Assembly: GCF_020165195.1 (NCBI RefSeq)
Contig: NZ_JAIUHR010000010.1
Location: forward strand, 96,016 to 160,015
Source of the DNA: Mesorhizobium sp. CA14
GTDB lineage: Bacteria; Pseudomonadota; Alphaproteobacteria; Rhizobiales; Rhizobiaceae
Length of the DNA: 64,000 bases
Direction: 5' to 3'
Positions within the stretch are counted from its first letter, which is position 1, and every line of letters starts with the position of its first letter. The notes under the pieces are model-generated. The model had not been told where the DNA came from and made no database searches. It saw only the letters and a list, made by a program, of their open reading frames with translations. This document shows positions 44,111 to 52,864 of this stretch, one piece after another. The translations under genes and the position numbers were made by a program.

Positions 44111-46390
44111 ATGGCCAGGAAAACCGAAAGCAGCGGCCCCTCCGTCAGTCCCGAGGAGGCGTTGGAATTCCACGCCATGGGACGGCCCGGCAAGCTGGAG
44201 ATCGTCGCCACCAAGCCGATGGCGACGCAGCGCGATCTGAGCCTCGCCTATTCGCCGGGCGTCGCCGTTCCGGTGCGCGCCATCGCCGAGGATCCGAGCC
44301 GCGCTTTCGACTATACGACGCGCGGCAACATGGTCGCCGTCATCTCCAACGGCACCGCCATTCTCGGTCTCGGCAATCTCGGCGCGCTGGCCTCCAAGCC
44401 GGTGATGGAAGGCAAGGCGGTGCTGTTCAAGCGCTTTGCCGATGTCGATTCGATCGACCTGGAAGTGGCGACCGAGGACGCCGACGAGTTCATCAACTGC
44501 GTGCGCTTCCTCGGCCCTTCCTTCGGCGGCATCAATCTCGAGGACATCAAGGCGCCGGAATGCTTCATCATCGAGCAACGGCTGCGCGAGCTGATGGACA
44601 TTCCCGTTTTCCATGACGACCAGCACGGCACGGCAATCATCTCGGCCGCCGGGCTGATCAACGCGCTGGAGATCACCGGCCGCGACATGAAGACCACCAA
44701 AATGGTCTGCAACGGCGCGGGCGCCGCCGGCATCGCCTGTATCGAACTGATGAAGGCGATGGGCTTTCCGCCCGAAAACGTCATCCTGTGCGACACCAAG
44801 GGCGTGGTCTACCAGGGCCGCACCGAAGGCATGAACCAATGGAAGTCGGCGCATGCGGTCAAGACCGATCTGCGCAGCCTCGCCGAAGCGCTGGACGGCG
44901 CCGACGTCTTCCTTGGTCTGTCCGCCAAGGGCATGCTGACGCCCGCCATGGTGCAATCCATGGCGAAGAATCCGATCATCTTCGCCATGGCCAATCCCGA
45001 TCCCGAGATCACACCGGAGGAAGTGGCCGAGATCCGCACCGACGCCGTCATGGCCACCGGCCGCTCGGACTATCCGAACCAGGTCAACAATGTGCTGGGC
45101 TTCCCCTATATCTTCCGCGGCGCGCTGGATGTTCGCGCCACCACCATCAATGACGAGATGAAGATCGCGGCCGCCAGGGCGCTGGCCGAGCTGGCGCGCC
45201 AGGACGTGCCCGACGACGTCGCCGCCGCCTATCAGGGCAACCGGCCGAAATTCGGCCCCAACTACATCATCCCGGTGCCGTTCGATCCACGCCTGATCTC
45301 GGCGATCCCGCTGGCGGTGGCCAAGGCCGCGATGGAATCCGGCGTCGCCCGCAAGCCGATCCTCGATCTCGACCGCTACGCGCAGGAACTGTCCGCCCGC
45401 CGCGACCCGATCGCTTCCACCTTGCAGCGCATTTATGACCGCGTGCGCCGCCAGCCCAAGCGCATCGTCTTTGCCGAGGGCGAGGAGGAACAGGTGATGC
45501 GCGCCGCCGTCTCCTATGTGAACCAGAGGCTCGGCACGGCGATCCTGCTCGGCCGCGACGACGTCATCAAGGACAATGCCCGAAATGCCGGCATCGACCT
45601 CAACAAGCCGGGCCTCCAGATCATCAATGCCAGGCTGTCGCGCCGCAACGGCATCTACACCGACTATCTTTACGAGCGCATGCAGCGGAAGGGTTTTCTG
45701 TTCCGCGACTGCCAGCGCCTGATCAACAACGACCGCAACCATTTCGCCGCCTGCATGGTGGCGCTGGGCGACGCCGACGGCATCGTCACGGGTGTGACCC
45801 GCAACTATTCCACCGCGCTCGACGACGTGCGCCGCATCATCGACGCCAAGCCGGGCCACCGCGTCATCGGCGTCTCGGTCGTGCTCGCGCGCGGCCGCAC
45901 CGTGCTGGTCGCCGACACCGCCGTGCACGACATGCCGAATGCCGAGCAGATCGCCGACATCGCCGAGGAGGCGGCTGGTTTTGCCCGCCGCATGGGTTAC
46001 GAACCGAGGATCGCGATGCTTGCCTATTCGACCTTCGGCCATCCGCAGGGCGAACGTTCCGAGCGCGTGCAGGAGGCGGTGCGCATCCTCGATAAGCGCC
46101 GCGTCGATTTCGAGTATGACGGCGAGATGGCGGCGGACGTGGCTCTGAACCCGCGCGCCATGGCGCAATATCCGTTCATCCGGCTGACCGGCCCGGCCAA
46201 TGTGCTCGTCATGCCGGCATTCCACTCGGCCTCGATCTCGACCAAGATGCTGCAGGAGCTCGGCGGCTCGACCGTCATCGGCCCGCTGCTGGTGGGATTG
46301 AACAAGCCGGTCCAGATCGTCTCGCTCAACGCCAAGGACTCAGACATCGTCAACATGGCGGCGATCGCAGCCTATACGGCGGGGAATTGA
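44111..46390 (+). CDS. maeB: NADP-dependent malic enzyme with C-terminal phosphotransacetylase-like domain
   Basis: A 759-residue malic enzyme converting malate to pyruvate and CO2. The malic domain (about 1-430) has SLAYSPGVAVP, VFHDDQHGTA and the nucleotide fold GAGAAGIACIEL. The C-terminal third (about 440-759) is a phosphotransacetylase-like domain (PKRIVFAEGEEE, SGVARKPILDL upstream), which regulates oligomerisation in MaeB-type enzymes. Rhizobia have NAD (Dme) and NADP (Tme) versions of this size; the sequence alone does not decide which this is. It supplies acetyl-CoA precursors for symbiotic dicarboxylate use. ATG at 44111. Confidence 0.92.
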   Translation: MARKTESSGPSVSPEEALEFHAMGRPGKLEIVATKPMATQRDLSLAYSPGVAVPVRAIAEDPSRAFDYTTRGNMVAVISNGTAILGLGNLGALASKPVMEGKAVLFKRFADVDSIDLEVATEDADEFINCVRFLGPSFGGINLEDIKAPECFIIEQRLRELMDIPVFHDDQHGTAIISAAGLINALEITGRDMKTTKMVCNGAGAAGIACIELMKAMGFPPENVILCDTKGVVYQGRTEGMNQWKSAHAVKTDLRSLAEALDGADVFLGLSAKGMLTPAMVQSMAKNPIIFAMANPDPEITPEEVAEIRTDAVMATGRSDYPNQVNNVLGFPYIFRGALDVRATTINDEMKIAAARALAELARQDVPDDVAAAYQGNRPKFGPNYIIPVPFDPRLISAIPLAVAKAAMESGVARKPILDLDRYAQELSARRDPIASTLQRIYDRVRRQPKRIVFAEGEEEQVMRAAVSYVNQRLGTAILLGRDDVIKDNARNAGIDLNKPGLQIINARLSRRNGIYTDYLYERMQRKGFLFRDCQRLINNDRNHFAACMVALGDADGIVTGVTRNYSTALDDVRRIIDAKPGHRVIGVSVVLARGRTVLVADTAVHDMPNAEQIADIAEEAAGFARRMGYEPRIAMLAYSTFGHPQGERSERVQEAVRILDKRRVDFEYDGEMAADVALNPRAMAQYPFIRLTGPANVLVMPAFHSASISTKMLQELGGSTVIGPLLVGLNKPVQIVSLNAKDSDIVNMAAIAAYTAGN

Positions 46391-46431
46391 CGCAATAGCG
46401 GCGCTACCGTTTCGTTTGCTTGAGCCAAAGC

Positions 46432-46466
46432 AAAAGGCCCGCGGCGATGCCGCGGGCCTTTCTTTG
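46432..46466. terminator. Bidirectional terminator between the malic enzyme and porin genes
   Basis: Stem AAAGGCCCGCGG (46433-46444) pairs perfectly with CCGCGGGCCTTT (46450-46461) around CGATG, followed by CTTT on the plus strand and TTTTGC on the minus strand. It separates convergent genes. Confidence 0.85.
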
Positions 46467-46482
46467 TGATCTTTGCGCTCGA

Positions 46483-47652
46483 TCAGAAGTTACGCTGGAA
46501 GCGGACGATGCCGCCGATGCTGTCTTTCTTGTCGGCCTTGGTGAAGTTGCCGTAGATGGAGGGATTGCCGAAGTTGCCGTAATGATCCCAGTCGACTTCG
46601 GTCGTGACCGTGAAACCGGGCACGATGGTGTAGGCGACGTTCGCGGCAAGAGCGTAGTTCTTGTCGTCGTCAGCCGAAGCCTGAACGTTGAACGCCGTCT
46701 TCTCGTTGAACTTGTAGGTGCCGCCACCCCATACGGCCCAGTTGCCGCCCCATGGCTTGTACTGAGTGCGGCCATGGACGTCGGTGAAGTTGTGGGCGTC
46801 GTCCTTGGAATTGTCATCAGTGCCGTAGCCGCCCATGACGAACAGCGTCAGTTCCTTGCTGACGTTGACGTCCAGGCGGACCTTGCCGGCCACTTCCTCG
46901 TAGTTGCTGTCATAGGCGACGACACCGGTGATCGCGCCCCAGTCGCCCTTGTATTTCAAGCCGCCGACAACATGCGGAACATAACTGTCGATGGTGTAGA
47001 CGCCGGTGCCTTCTTCGAGCGAGACGACGCCTGTGATGCCGTTGCCTGCGTCGAAATTGTACTGGACGACGTTGGTGTCCTTGATGCCGTACGGGATGAT
47101 CGTGTCCTGGATGACGTTGCCGGCGTAACCGATGAACTGGTCATAAGCCGTTTCATCCTTACCGACGCGCAGGCCGCCGAGCTGGATCCAGGCGAAGTTC
47201 AGCGTGACGCCTTTGTTGATGGCCTGCCAGTCATTGGCGCTGCTAGCTCTTTGATTGGTATAGTCGCCGGACTTGTTGCCGAACTGGAAACGGGTCTCGG
47301 TGAAGGTCTTCAGCGTGCCGAGCTCGGTTTCCTGGCCGGTATAGGTGCGCAGCGTGAAGCGCATGTTCTTGTAGTAGGTGTCGTGGTTGCTGCCGTCCTG
47401 CTGATCCGGAACGTTGTTGACGCCGTCCAGCGTGCCGGAGTCGCCGACGCCGATGTCGTAGCGCAGATAGCCGCCAATGCGCAGGCAGGTCTCGGTGCCG
47501 GGGATGTAGAAGTAGCCGGCGCCATAGACGTCGCAGATCTTCACGTATTCGGCCGGTTCCGGCTCGGCGACGGTGACCGCGTCGGCGGCGCGGGCGCCCG
47601 AAACTGCGATCAGAGCCGCAGCGGAGCCGAGTAGAAGGCTCTTGATGTTCAT
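46483..47652 (-). CDS. Omp2/RopA-type porin
   Basis: A 389-residue outer-membrane porin (Porin_2 family). Signal peptide about 1-22 (ending SGARAAD), then the family start AEPEPAEYVKICDVYGAGYFYIPGTETCLRIGGYLRYDIG with two cysteines, sixteen-strand barrel pattern, and the terminal aromatic RFQRNF. Brucella Omp2b and rhizobial RopA are of this kind. GGAG lies upstream of the ATG. A 379-bp upstream region is AT-rich and probably carries its regulation. Confidence 0.93.
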   Translation of the reverse strand: MNIKSLLLGSAAALIAVSGARAADAVTVAEPEPAEYVKICDVYGAGYFYIPGTETCLRIGGYLRYDIGVGDSGTLDGVNNVPDQQDGSNHDTYYKNMRFTLRTYTGQETELGTLKTFTETRFQFGNKSGDYTNQRASSANDWQAINKGVTLNFAWIQLGGLRVGKDETAYDQFIGYAGNVIQDTIIPYGIKDTNVVQYNFDAGNGITGVVSLEEGTGVYTIDSYVPHVVGGLKYKGDWGAITGVVAYDSNYEEVAGKVRLDVNVSKELTLFVMGGYGTDDNSKDDAHNFTDVHGRTQYKPWGGNWAVWGGGTYKFNEKTAFNVQASADDDKNYALAANVAYTIVPGFTVTTEVDWDHYGNFGNPSIYGNFTKADKKDSIGGIVRFQRNF

Positions 47653-48031
47653 TTTCTTGAATCTCCAGTCAAAGGTTCAAGACAGGCCTGACGTGCCGTT
47701 CGGCTTTGCCACCCCCGTCCCCATCGTTGAAAAAGCACGCGCACCGGCGCCGCTTCTTCGCCTTGGACATGGCCCAATCGTTGGCCCCACACAACAGGGA
47801 TTGTGTCGGAAACGCGGCCTTTTGAACTCTTGTGGAAGTCTTGTTGCGCAAATATCACGTCACATAAATGCAAAGATGGGACATTCTGAACAATAAGTAC
47901 AACCGGAACGTCAGGTAATCTGAGAAATGTGCCAAATGTGCCAATTATTACAGTTTTATGACGAATGATTTGCCGGGTAAATTTCCAAGAATCCGGATAA
48001 ACATAGAAAAATCGACTCCGCGAAACGGGAG
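47653..48031. other. AT-rich control region upstream of the porin gene
   Basis: A 379-bp gene-free stretch with lower GC than the flanks. A tandem AAATGTGCC repeat occurs near 47926-47943. The part next to the antitoxin-like gene carries that gene's terminator (48005-48033). I see no ORF or structured RNA that I can name. Porin promoters of this family usually lie within such regions. Confidence 0.5.
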
Positions 48032-48033
48032 TC
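48005..48033 (-). terminator. Intrinsic terminator of the antitoxin-like gene
   Basis: On the minus strand GACTCC (48033-48028) pairs with GGAGTC (48019-48014), followed by GATTTTTCTATG. The stem overlaps the stop codon of the gene at 48032. Confidence 0.7.
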
Positions 48034-48742
48034 AGGATAGAGTGCGGGCGGCGCGGACCACGTCCTCGACCCTGTCTTCTCTCAGCATCTCGATGGGGAC
48101 GCGGCCATTGAGCTCGGGCGAAGGCCGGCTCAGCCAAAACCAGGCAAGCCTCGGATTGGCAATCGCCGAAAGCACGTCGCTGATCCCGAGAACCGGCCTG
48201 CCGTCGACGAATTGGGCCAATGGGAAGACATGCTTGCGGCCGCCCTTGCGCAGCGCAACGACCTCGCCGCGCCGTTGCCAGCGATGCAGCGTGGAGCGCG
48301 GGATGCGGAGCTTCTCTTCTAGATAGGTCGAGCCGGCGACCTCGCCGGCCCAATCCTCGATCAGCATCGACTGGAGATCCGCGGCTCGCTCGGCGATCGG
48401 CTGGGCGGCAGGCCTCTCTGTCGCCGATTTCGGCGGCGAGCGCTCAAGAGCGCGGCCGGATATGGCCGAGCCGTCGCTCGCGGCCTTGTTCGTCATCACG
48501 CGAAAGAAGTCGGAGGCAAGGTCGGTCCACTCACCCTTGAAGGAGCTGATGGCAAGGCGCTGTGCTTGCGGCAGGAAGGGCAGGGCGGCAGCCACATGGC
48601 CCGCGATCTTGCTTGCTGAAGCAAGCGCCTCGGCGTCCAGCATGACGCCATGCTGCGTCAGCGCCCCGTGCACGGCTTCGGTCATAAGGCCTGCCAATGC
48701 CTCTTGTGAAATCCCGCCGGACGGGTTCTGGAATCTGGTCAT
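48032..48742 (-). CDS. MbcA/ParS/Xre antitoxin-like DNA-binding protein without a toxin partner
   Basis: A 236-residue protein. The C-terminal 60 residues (LGISDVLSAIANPRLAWFWLSRPSPELNGRVPIEML...VEDVVRAA) resemble the DUF2384 / MbcA-ParS-Xre toxin-binding domain. A DNA-binding-like stretch lies before it (YLEEKLRIPRSTLHRWQRRGEVVALRKGGRKHVFP). The N-terminal 120 residues are not recognised. Normal antitoxins of this group are about 120-150 residues and sit directly beside a RES-domain toxin; no toxin gene is within 3 kb. It may be a host-adapted regulator. The start is ATG 48742; a TTG precedes it by one codon. Confidence 0.6.
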   Translation of the reverse strand: MTRFQNPSGGISQEALAGLMTEAVHGALTQHGVMLDAEALASASKIAGHVAAALPFLPQAQRLAISSFKGEWTDLASDFFRVMTNKAASDGSAISGRALERSPPKSATERPAAQPIAERAADLQSMLIEDWAGEVAGSTYLEEKLRIPRSTLHRWQRRGEVVALRKGGRKHVFPLAQFVDGRPVLGISDVLSAIANPRLAWFWLSRPSPELNGRVPIEMLREDRVEDVVRAARTLS

Positions 48743-49002
48743 CAATCTGTCTTGTGGCCTGCGCTCCTCCCAGGCGCCGGCAATTGCTGAAAATCTATTG
48801 CGGAAAATAAGAAACGCGACGGCATCGAGCCTCGCGGCCCGGCAGCTTGCTGGCTTGCATCTTCACACCCCTGGTTTGGCGTGCCGAAATGTCAGTCGCG
48901 GAACGCCCAGATTGCGTGTAGGAGCGCTCTGTGACAGGGGCGCGACAGAGAAGCCGGTTTTGACCCTGTTGGCGCTGACGCGACGGTACTTATTGAGCAG
49001 CT

Positions 49003-49995
49003 CTAAAGAAGCCCCACTTGCTCGGCCTCGCGGCGTAGGTTCTGGCGCGGTCGCGGGCCGATCTGCTGGATCACCAACCCGGCGGCCAGCGAGCCGAGGT
49101 CGCCGCAGTCCTTGAGGCTGCGGCCGGTCGTGTAGCCGTAGAGGAAGCCGGCGGCGTAGAGGTCGCCGGCGCCGGTCGTGTCGACCAGTTCCTTGATCTT
49201 CGTGGCCTGGATGGTGACGGTCTCGTCGCCGCGCACGATCACCGAGCCTTTTTCTGAACGGGTGACGGCGGCTATTCTGCAATCCTTGCGGATGGCCGCG
49301 AGCGCCTCCTCGAAGGAAGCGGTCTGGTAGAGCGATTTGATCTCGTGGCTGTTGGCAAAGACGATGTCGACGGTGCCCGACCGCATCAGCTCGAGGAATT
49401 CGTCGCGGTAGCGGTCGACGCAGAAGGAATCCGACAGCGTCATCGAGACTTCGCGGCCCGCCGCGTGCGCCAGCTCCGCCGTCTGGCGAATGGCTTCCTT
49501 GGCGCGCGGCGGATCCCACAGATAACCCTCGAAATAGGTCACCTTGGCGCCGGCCGCCTTATCGGCCTCGACATCTTCCGGGCCAAGCTCGATACAGGCG
49601 CCCAGATAGGTGTTCATCGAACGCTCGCCGTCGGGCGTGACAAAGATCATCGAGCGCGCGGTCGGCGGCTCGCCTGTGAGCGGCCTGGTATCGAAGGCGA
49701 CGCCCTGGGCATGGATGTCGTGGGTGTAGATGTCGCCAAGCGCGTCGTTCGACACCTTGCCGAAGAAGGCGGCCCGTCCACCGAGACTGGCGACGCCGGC
49801 CGCGGTGTTGCCGGCGCTGCCGCCGGAAGCCTCGATCGCCGGTCCCATGCGGCTGTAAAGCAATTCGGCGCGCCTGGCGTCGATGAGGTTCATCGCGCCC
49901 TTGATGATGCCGTTGGTCTCGAGAAAGGCCTCGTCGCACTGCGCGATGATGTCGACAATGGCATTGCCGATGCAAAGCACGTCATATTCCGGCAT
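49003..49995 (-). CDS. PfkB-family kinase, probable adenosine kinase
   Basis: A 330-residue ribokinase-fold sugar kinase. The N-terminal GNAIVDI...GGSAGNTAAGVASLGG binds the sugar; the C-terminal DTTGAGDLYAAGFL contains the catalytic Asp and anion hole. The close pattern to alphaproteobacterial adenosine kinases (FLETNGIIKGAMNLID, EGYLWDPPRAKEAI) suggests AMP salvage from adenosine, as in the methyl cycle. The ATG at 49995 has GGAGA upstream. Confidence 0.85.
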   Translation of the reverse strand: MPEYDVLCIGNAIVDIIAQCDEAFLETNGIIKGAMNLIDARRAELLYSRMGPAIEASGGSAGNTAAGVASLGGRAAFFGKVSNDALGDIYTHDIHAQGVAFDTRPLTGEPPTARSMIFVTPDGERSMNTYLGACIELGPEDVEADKAAGAKVTYFEGYLWDPPRAKEAIRQTAELAHAAGREVSMTLSDSFCVDRYRDEFLELMRSGTVDIVFANSHEIKSLYQTASFEEALAAIRKDCRIAAVTRSEKGSVIVRGDETVTIQATKIKELVDTTGAGDLYAAGFLYGYTTGRSLKDCGDLGSLAAGLVIQQIGPRPRQNLRREAEQVGLL

Positions 49996-50010
49996 CAAAA
50001 TCTCCGCCAA

Positions 50011-50317
50011 GGACTGCCCGGCTATCTGGCATGCCGGCCGGGCGCGGGTCTAGCGACTTGGCATTGCTTTGCCTACCCCGAAAATCGCCATCGTCTTCCG
50101 TCGGCCGGCCTTGGCGCCGATTGTTCGCCGGCTGCGGCAGTGTTCGCGTGCAACTGGCCCATATCGGCCGCCGCCTTCGCCGCTATGGTTTCACGGCGAT
50201 CGAAACATTCCGCGTCGCCATGGGTCTAAAAACAGTTCCAGGAAGAGCGCGTGGCGGTTTTCCGTCCGGCATTGCGTAACAACAAAGCGGATCGTTCCCG
50301 CAACGGAAGGCGCAGAA
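50011..50317. other. Intergenic region with a palindromic element copy
   Basis: A 307-bp gap between the divergent kinase and EamA genes. Positions 50233-50288 hold a partial copy of the long palindromic element (CAGTTCCAGGAAGAGCG...GGCGGTTTTCCGTCCGGCATTGCGTAA), parallel to 37768-37820. The rest shows no gene. Confidence 0.6.
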
Positions 50318-51220
50318 ATGTCCGAAAAGACCGAAATGTCCACCGACCTCGCGCTGCTCGGCGTCCTGGCGGTGCTGTGGGGCGCTTCCTACACCTTCAT
50401 CAAGATCGGGGTCGAGACGATCCCGCCGGTGACCTTCATCGCCGCCCGGACTCTGATCGCCGGGGCTATTCTCTTCACCATCATCCGCTGGCGCGGCCTT
50501 GCCATGCCCGCCGATACGGCAACATGGCGCCGGTTCGCCTTCCAGGCTTGTCTCAACAGCGTCGTGCCGTTCACGCTGATCGCCGCCGCCGAGCGCTCGG
50601 TCGATGCCGGCCTAGCCACCATCCTCAATTCGACGTCGCCGATCTTCACCTTCCTGCTGACGGCATTGATCACGCGCCATGAGCCCGTCACGGCGCGCAA
50701 GCTGGTCGGCGTCGGCGCCGGCATCGTCGGCATCTGTCTCATCATCGGCACGCAGGCGCTTGGCGGGCTTGGCCATCAATTGTGGGCGCAGCTTGCGATC
50801 GTCATAGCGACGGTCTCCTATGCCGGGGCGGCGATCTTCGGCCGCGGCTTCAAGGGCCTCGATCCGATGATACCCGCCGCGGGTTCGATGCTTTGCGGCG
50901 CCGTCATCCTTGTGCCGCTGAGCCTGGTCGTCGACCGGCCATGGACGCTTGCGCCGTCGGCCGCATCGATCCTGGCCCTGCTCGGCCTGTCGGTCTTCTC
51001 GACGGCGCTGGCCTTCGTCATCTATTTCCGCCTGATCCACACGCTGGGCTCCGTCGGCACCACCTCGCAGGCCTATCTGCGCGTGCCGATCGGCGTCGGC
51101 ATCGGCGCCGTCTTTCTCGGCGAAAGCCTCGGGGCCACGGCCTGGGTAGGCATGGCCTTCGTCGTCGCCGGAGTCGCGGCAATGACGATTCCGGCTCGAC
51201 AGACCCGGCTCGCCCAATAG
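50318..51220 (+). CDS. EamA/DMT-family transporter
   Basis: A 300-residue ten-helix transporter with two EamA domains (about 10-140 and 155-290). Helix 1 reads LALLGVLAVLWGASYTFIKIG and the C-terminal signature LIHTLGSVGTTSQAYLRVPIGVGIGAVFLGE is typical of RhaT/YdcZ-type members. The ATG at 50318 has GGAAGG upstream. Substrate unknown. Confidence 0.87.
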   Translation: MSEKTEMSTDLALLGVLAVLWGASYTFIKIGVETIPPVTFIAARTLIAGAILFTIIRWRGLAMPADTATWRRFAFQACLNSVVPFTLIAAAERSVDAGLATILNSTSPIFTFLLTALITRHEPVTARKLVGVGAGIVGICLIIGTQALGGLGHQLWAQLAIVIATVSYAGAAIFGRGFKGLDPMIPAAGSMLCGAVILVPLSLVVDRPWTLAPSAASILALLGLSVFSTALAFVIYFRLIHTLGSVGTTSQAYLRVPIGVGIGAVFLGESLGATAWVGMAFVVAGVAAMTIPARQTRLAQ

Positions 51221-51285
51221 TTGCGCGTAGGATCAAGCCTGCTTATCTGCGAAGCGTCGTTTCTCGATGAGGGCTTGGACCTGCC

Positions 51286-51981
51286 GTGATCCTAGACGCT
51301 GCCCGCGCCGCCGCCAGCCGGCTGTTCTCGCCTGAATTCCGCTCCGTCTTCCTCAAGACGCTGGGGCTGACTCTGCTCGCTCTGCTGGCGCTGTGGGTCG
51401 GCCTGGAAAGCCTGCTCGAATGGTTGGCGTGGCCCTGGCTGAAAACGCTGCTCCCGGGCCTGCCGTCCTGGGCCGGGTGGCTGGGCGGTATCATCGCTGG
51501 CATCGTTCTGGCTGTGGGATTGGCATTGCTCATCGCGCCGGTGACGGCGATCGTCGCCGGCCTGTTCCTCGACGATATTGCCGAAGTGGTCGAGCGCACC
51601 GATTATCCCAACGATCGGCCTGGCCACGCCGTGCCGGCGCTGCATTCGCTTGGGCTGGCGATCAAATTCTTTGGCGTGGTCGTCCTCGGCAACATCGTCG
51701 CGCTGCTCTTGCTTCTGGTGCCGGGCATCAACATTGCCGCTTTCTTCATCGTCAACGGCTATCTGCTCGGCCGCGAATTCTTCGAGTTCGCCGCCATGCG
51801 TTTCCGCCCCGAGGCGGAGGCCAAGGCGCTGTGCCGCAAATATGCCGGCACGGTGTTCCTGGCCGGGCTGGTCATCGCCCTATTCCTCGCTTTACCGCTG
51901 CTCAACCTCCTGACGCCGCTCTTCGCGGCTGCCATGATGGTGCACCTGCACAAGGCGGTTTCGGCGAAGGAGCTGGTTTAG
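51286..51981 (+). CDS. EI24/CysZ-like membrane protein
   Basis: A 231-residue inner-membrane protein with four hydrophobic blocks (about 20-45, 65-95, 125-160, 190-225) and the EI24-type PGINIAAFFIVNGYLLGREFFEFAAMR. Members include the sulfate permease CysZ, but no sulfur genes are nearby. The start is a GTG at 51286. Its last 4 bases overlap the convergent PEP mutase-like gene. Confidence 0.75.
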   Translation: MILDAARAAASRLFSPEFRSVFLKTLGLTLLALLALWVGLESLLEWLAWPWLKTLLPGLPSWAGWLGGIIAGIVLAVGLALLIAPVTAIVAGLFLDDIAEVVERTDYPNDRPGHAVPALHSLGLAIKFFGVVVLGNIVALLLLLVPGINIAAFFIVNGYLLGREFFEFAAMRFRPEAEAKALCRKYAGTVFLAGLVIALFLALPLLNLLTPLFAAAMMVHLHKAVSAKELV

Positions 51982-52784
51982 TCGGTGTCGCCGCCACGGA
52001 ATAGCGCCTGCAGCTTGCCGAATGGCATCGCCGCGCGGGTGAAGCCGAAGGTGCCGTCCTGCTGGATTTCGCGCGCTGCCGTCTCCACCATACCGTAGGC
52101 GAAATTGGTCAGCCACGGTCCGAGCGAAATGCGTTTGACGCCGGCCATGGCAAGGTCGGCGATGGTGAAGCCGGGCCGGGCCATCACATTGACCGGTCGG
52201 CTCACCGACGAGCACATCGTGCGCACCATTTCGACGTCGCCGATGCCCGGCGCATAAAGCACGTCGGCGCCGGCTTTCTCGAAGGCCTGCAGCCGCTTGA
52301 TGGTGTCGTCGAGGTCAGCCTTGCCCCACAGGAAATTCTCCGCCCGCGCGGTGAAGACGAAATCATGCCTCAGCGCCCGGGCCGCCTCGACGGCGGCCGC
52401 GACGCGTTCGGCCGCCAGCGAGAAGTCGTAGATCGGATTGGCCGGGTCGCCGGTGTGGTCCTCGATCGAGCAGCCGGCAAGGCCGGCGGCTTCGGCCGCA
52501 AAGATGGTCTCGGCGGCCTGTTCGGGGCTGTCGCCCTTGCCGCGCTCCAGATCGGCCGAAACCGGCAGGTCTGTCGCCGCCGTCACCTCGCGGCAATGAT
52601 GGATCATGGCCTCGAAGGTCACGGCGCCGTCCGGCAGGCCGCGCGAGAAGGCGAAGCCGGCGCTGGTCGTCGCCAGCGCCTTGAAGCCGAACGAAGCGAG
52701 AAGCTTGGTCGTGCCTATGTCCCAAGGGTTGGGCATGACGAAGGTGGAGGCATGCAGATCGCGAAAAACCTTGCCTTTGTCCAT
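51978..52784 (-). CDS. Isocitrate lyase/PEP mutase-family enzyme
   Basis: A 268-residue TIM-barrel C-C lyase. The metal-binding and nucleophile regions are present: NPWDIGTTKLLASFGFKALATTSAGFAFS, PVSADLERGKG, SIEDHTGD, and TARAENFLWGKADLDDTIKRLQAF. The catalytic cysteine of isocitrate and methylisocitrate lyases (KKCGH motif) is missing, so it is more like PEP mutase/phosphonopyruvate hydrolase or oxaloacetate hydrolase-type members. The reaction is unknown. Confidence 0.85.
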   Translation of the reverse strand: MDKGKVFRDLHASTFVMPNPWDIGTTKLLASFGFKALATTSAGFAFSRGLPDGAVTFEAMIHHCREVTAATDLPVSADLERGKGDSPEQAAETIFAAEAAGLAGCSIEDHTGDPANPIYDFSLAAERVAAAVEAARALRHDFVFTARAENFLWGKADLDDTIKRLQAFEKAGADVLYAPGIGDVEMVRTMCSSVSRPVNVMARPGFTIADLAMAGVKRISLGPWLTNFAYGMVETAAREIQQDGTFGFTRAAMPFGKLQALFRGGDTD

Positions 52785-52864
52785 GGCGGATCCTCAATCA
52801 TGATCGGGGTTGTGTGGAGAAATCTATCGCGGTCGCTCGAACCGGGCAAACGAATGCGTCTGGC

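Noticed and set aside
48746..49002. A RES-domain toxin gene beside the antitoxin-like gene.
   Set aside because: The 257-bp gap has no suitable frame on either strand, and the next gene is a PfkB kinase.
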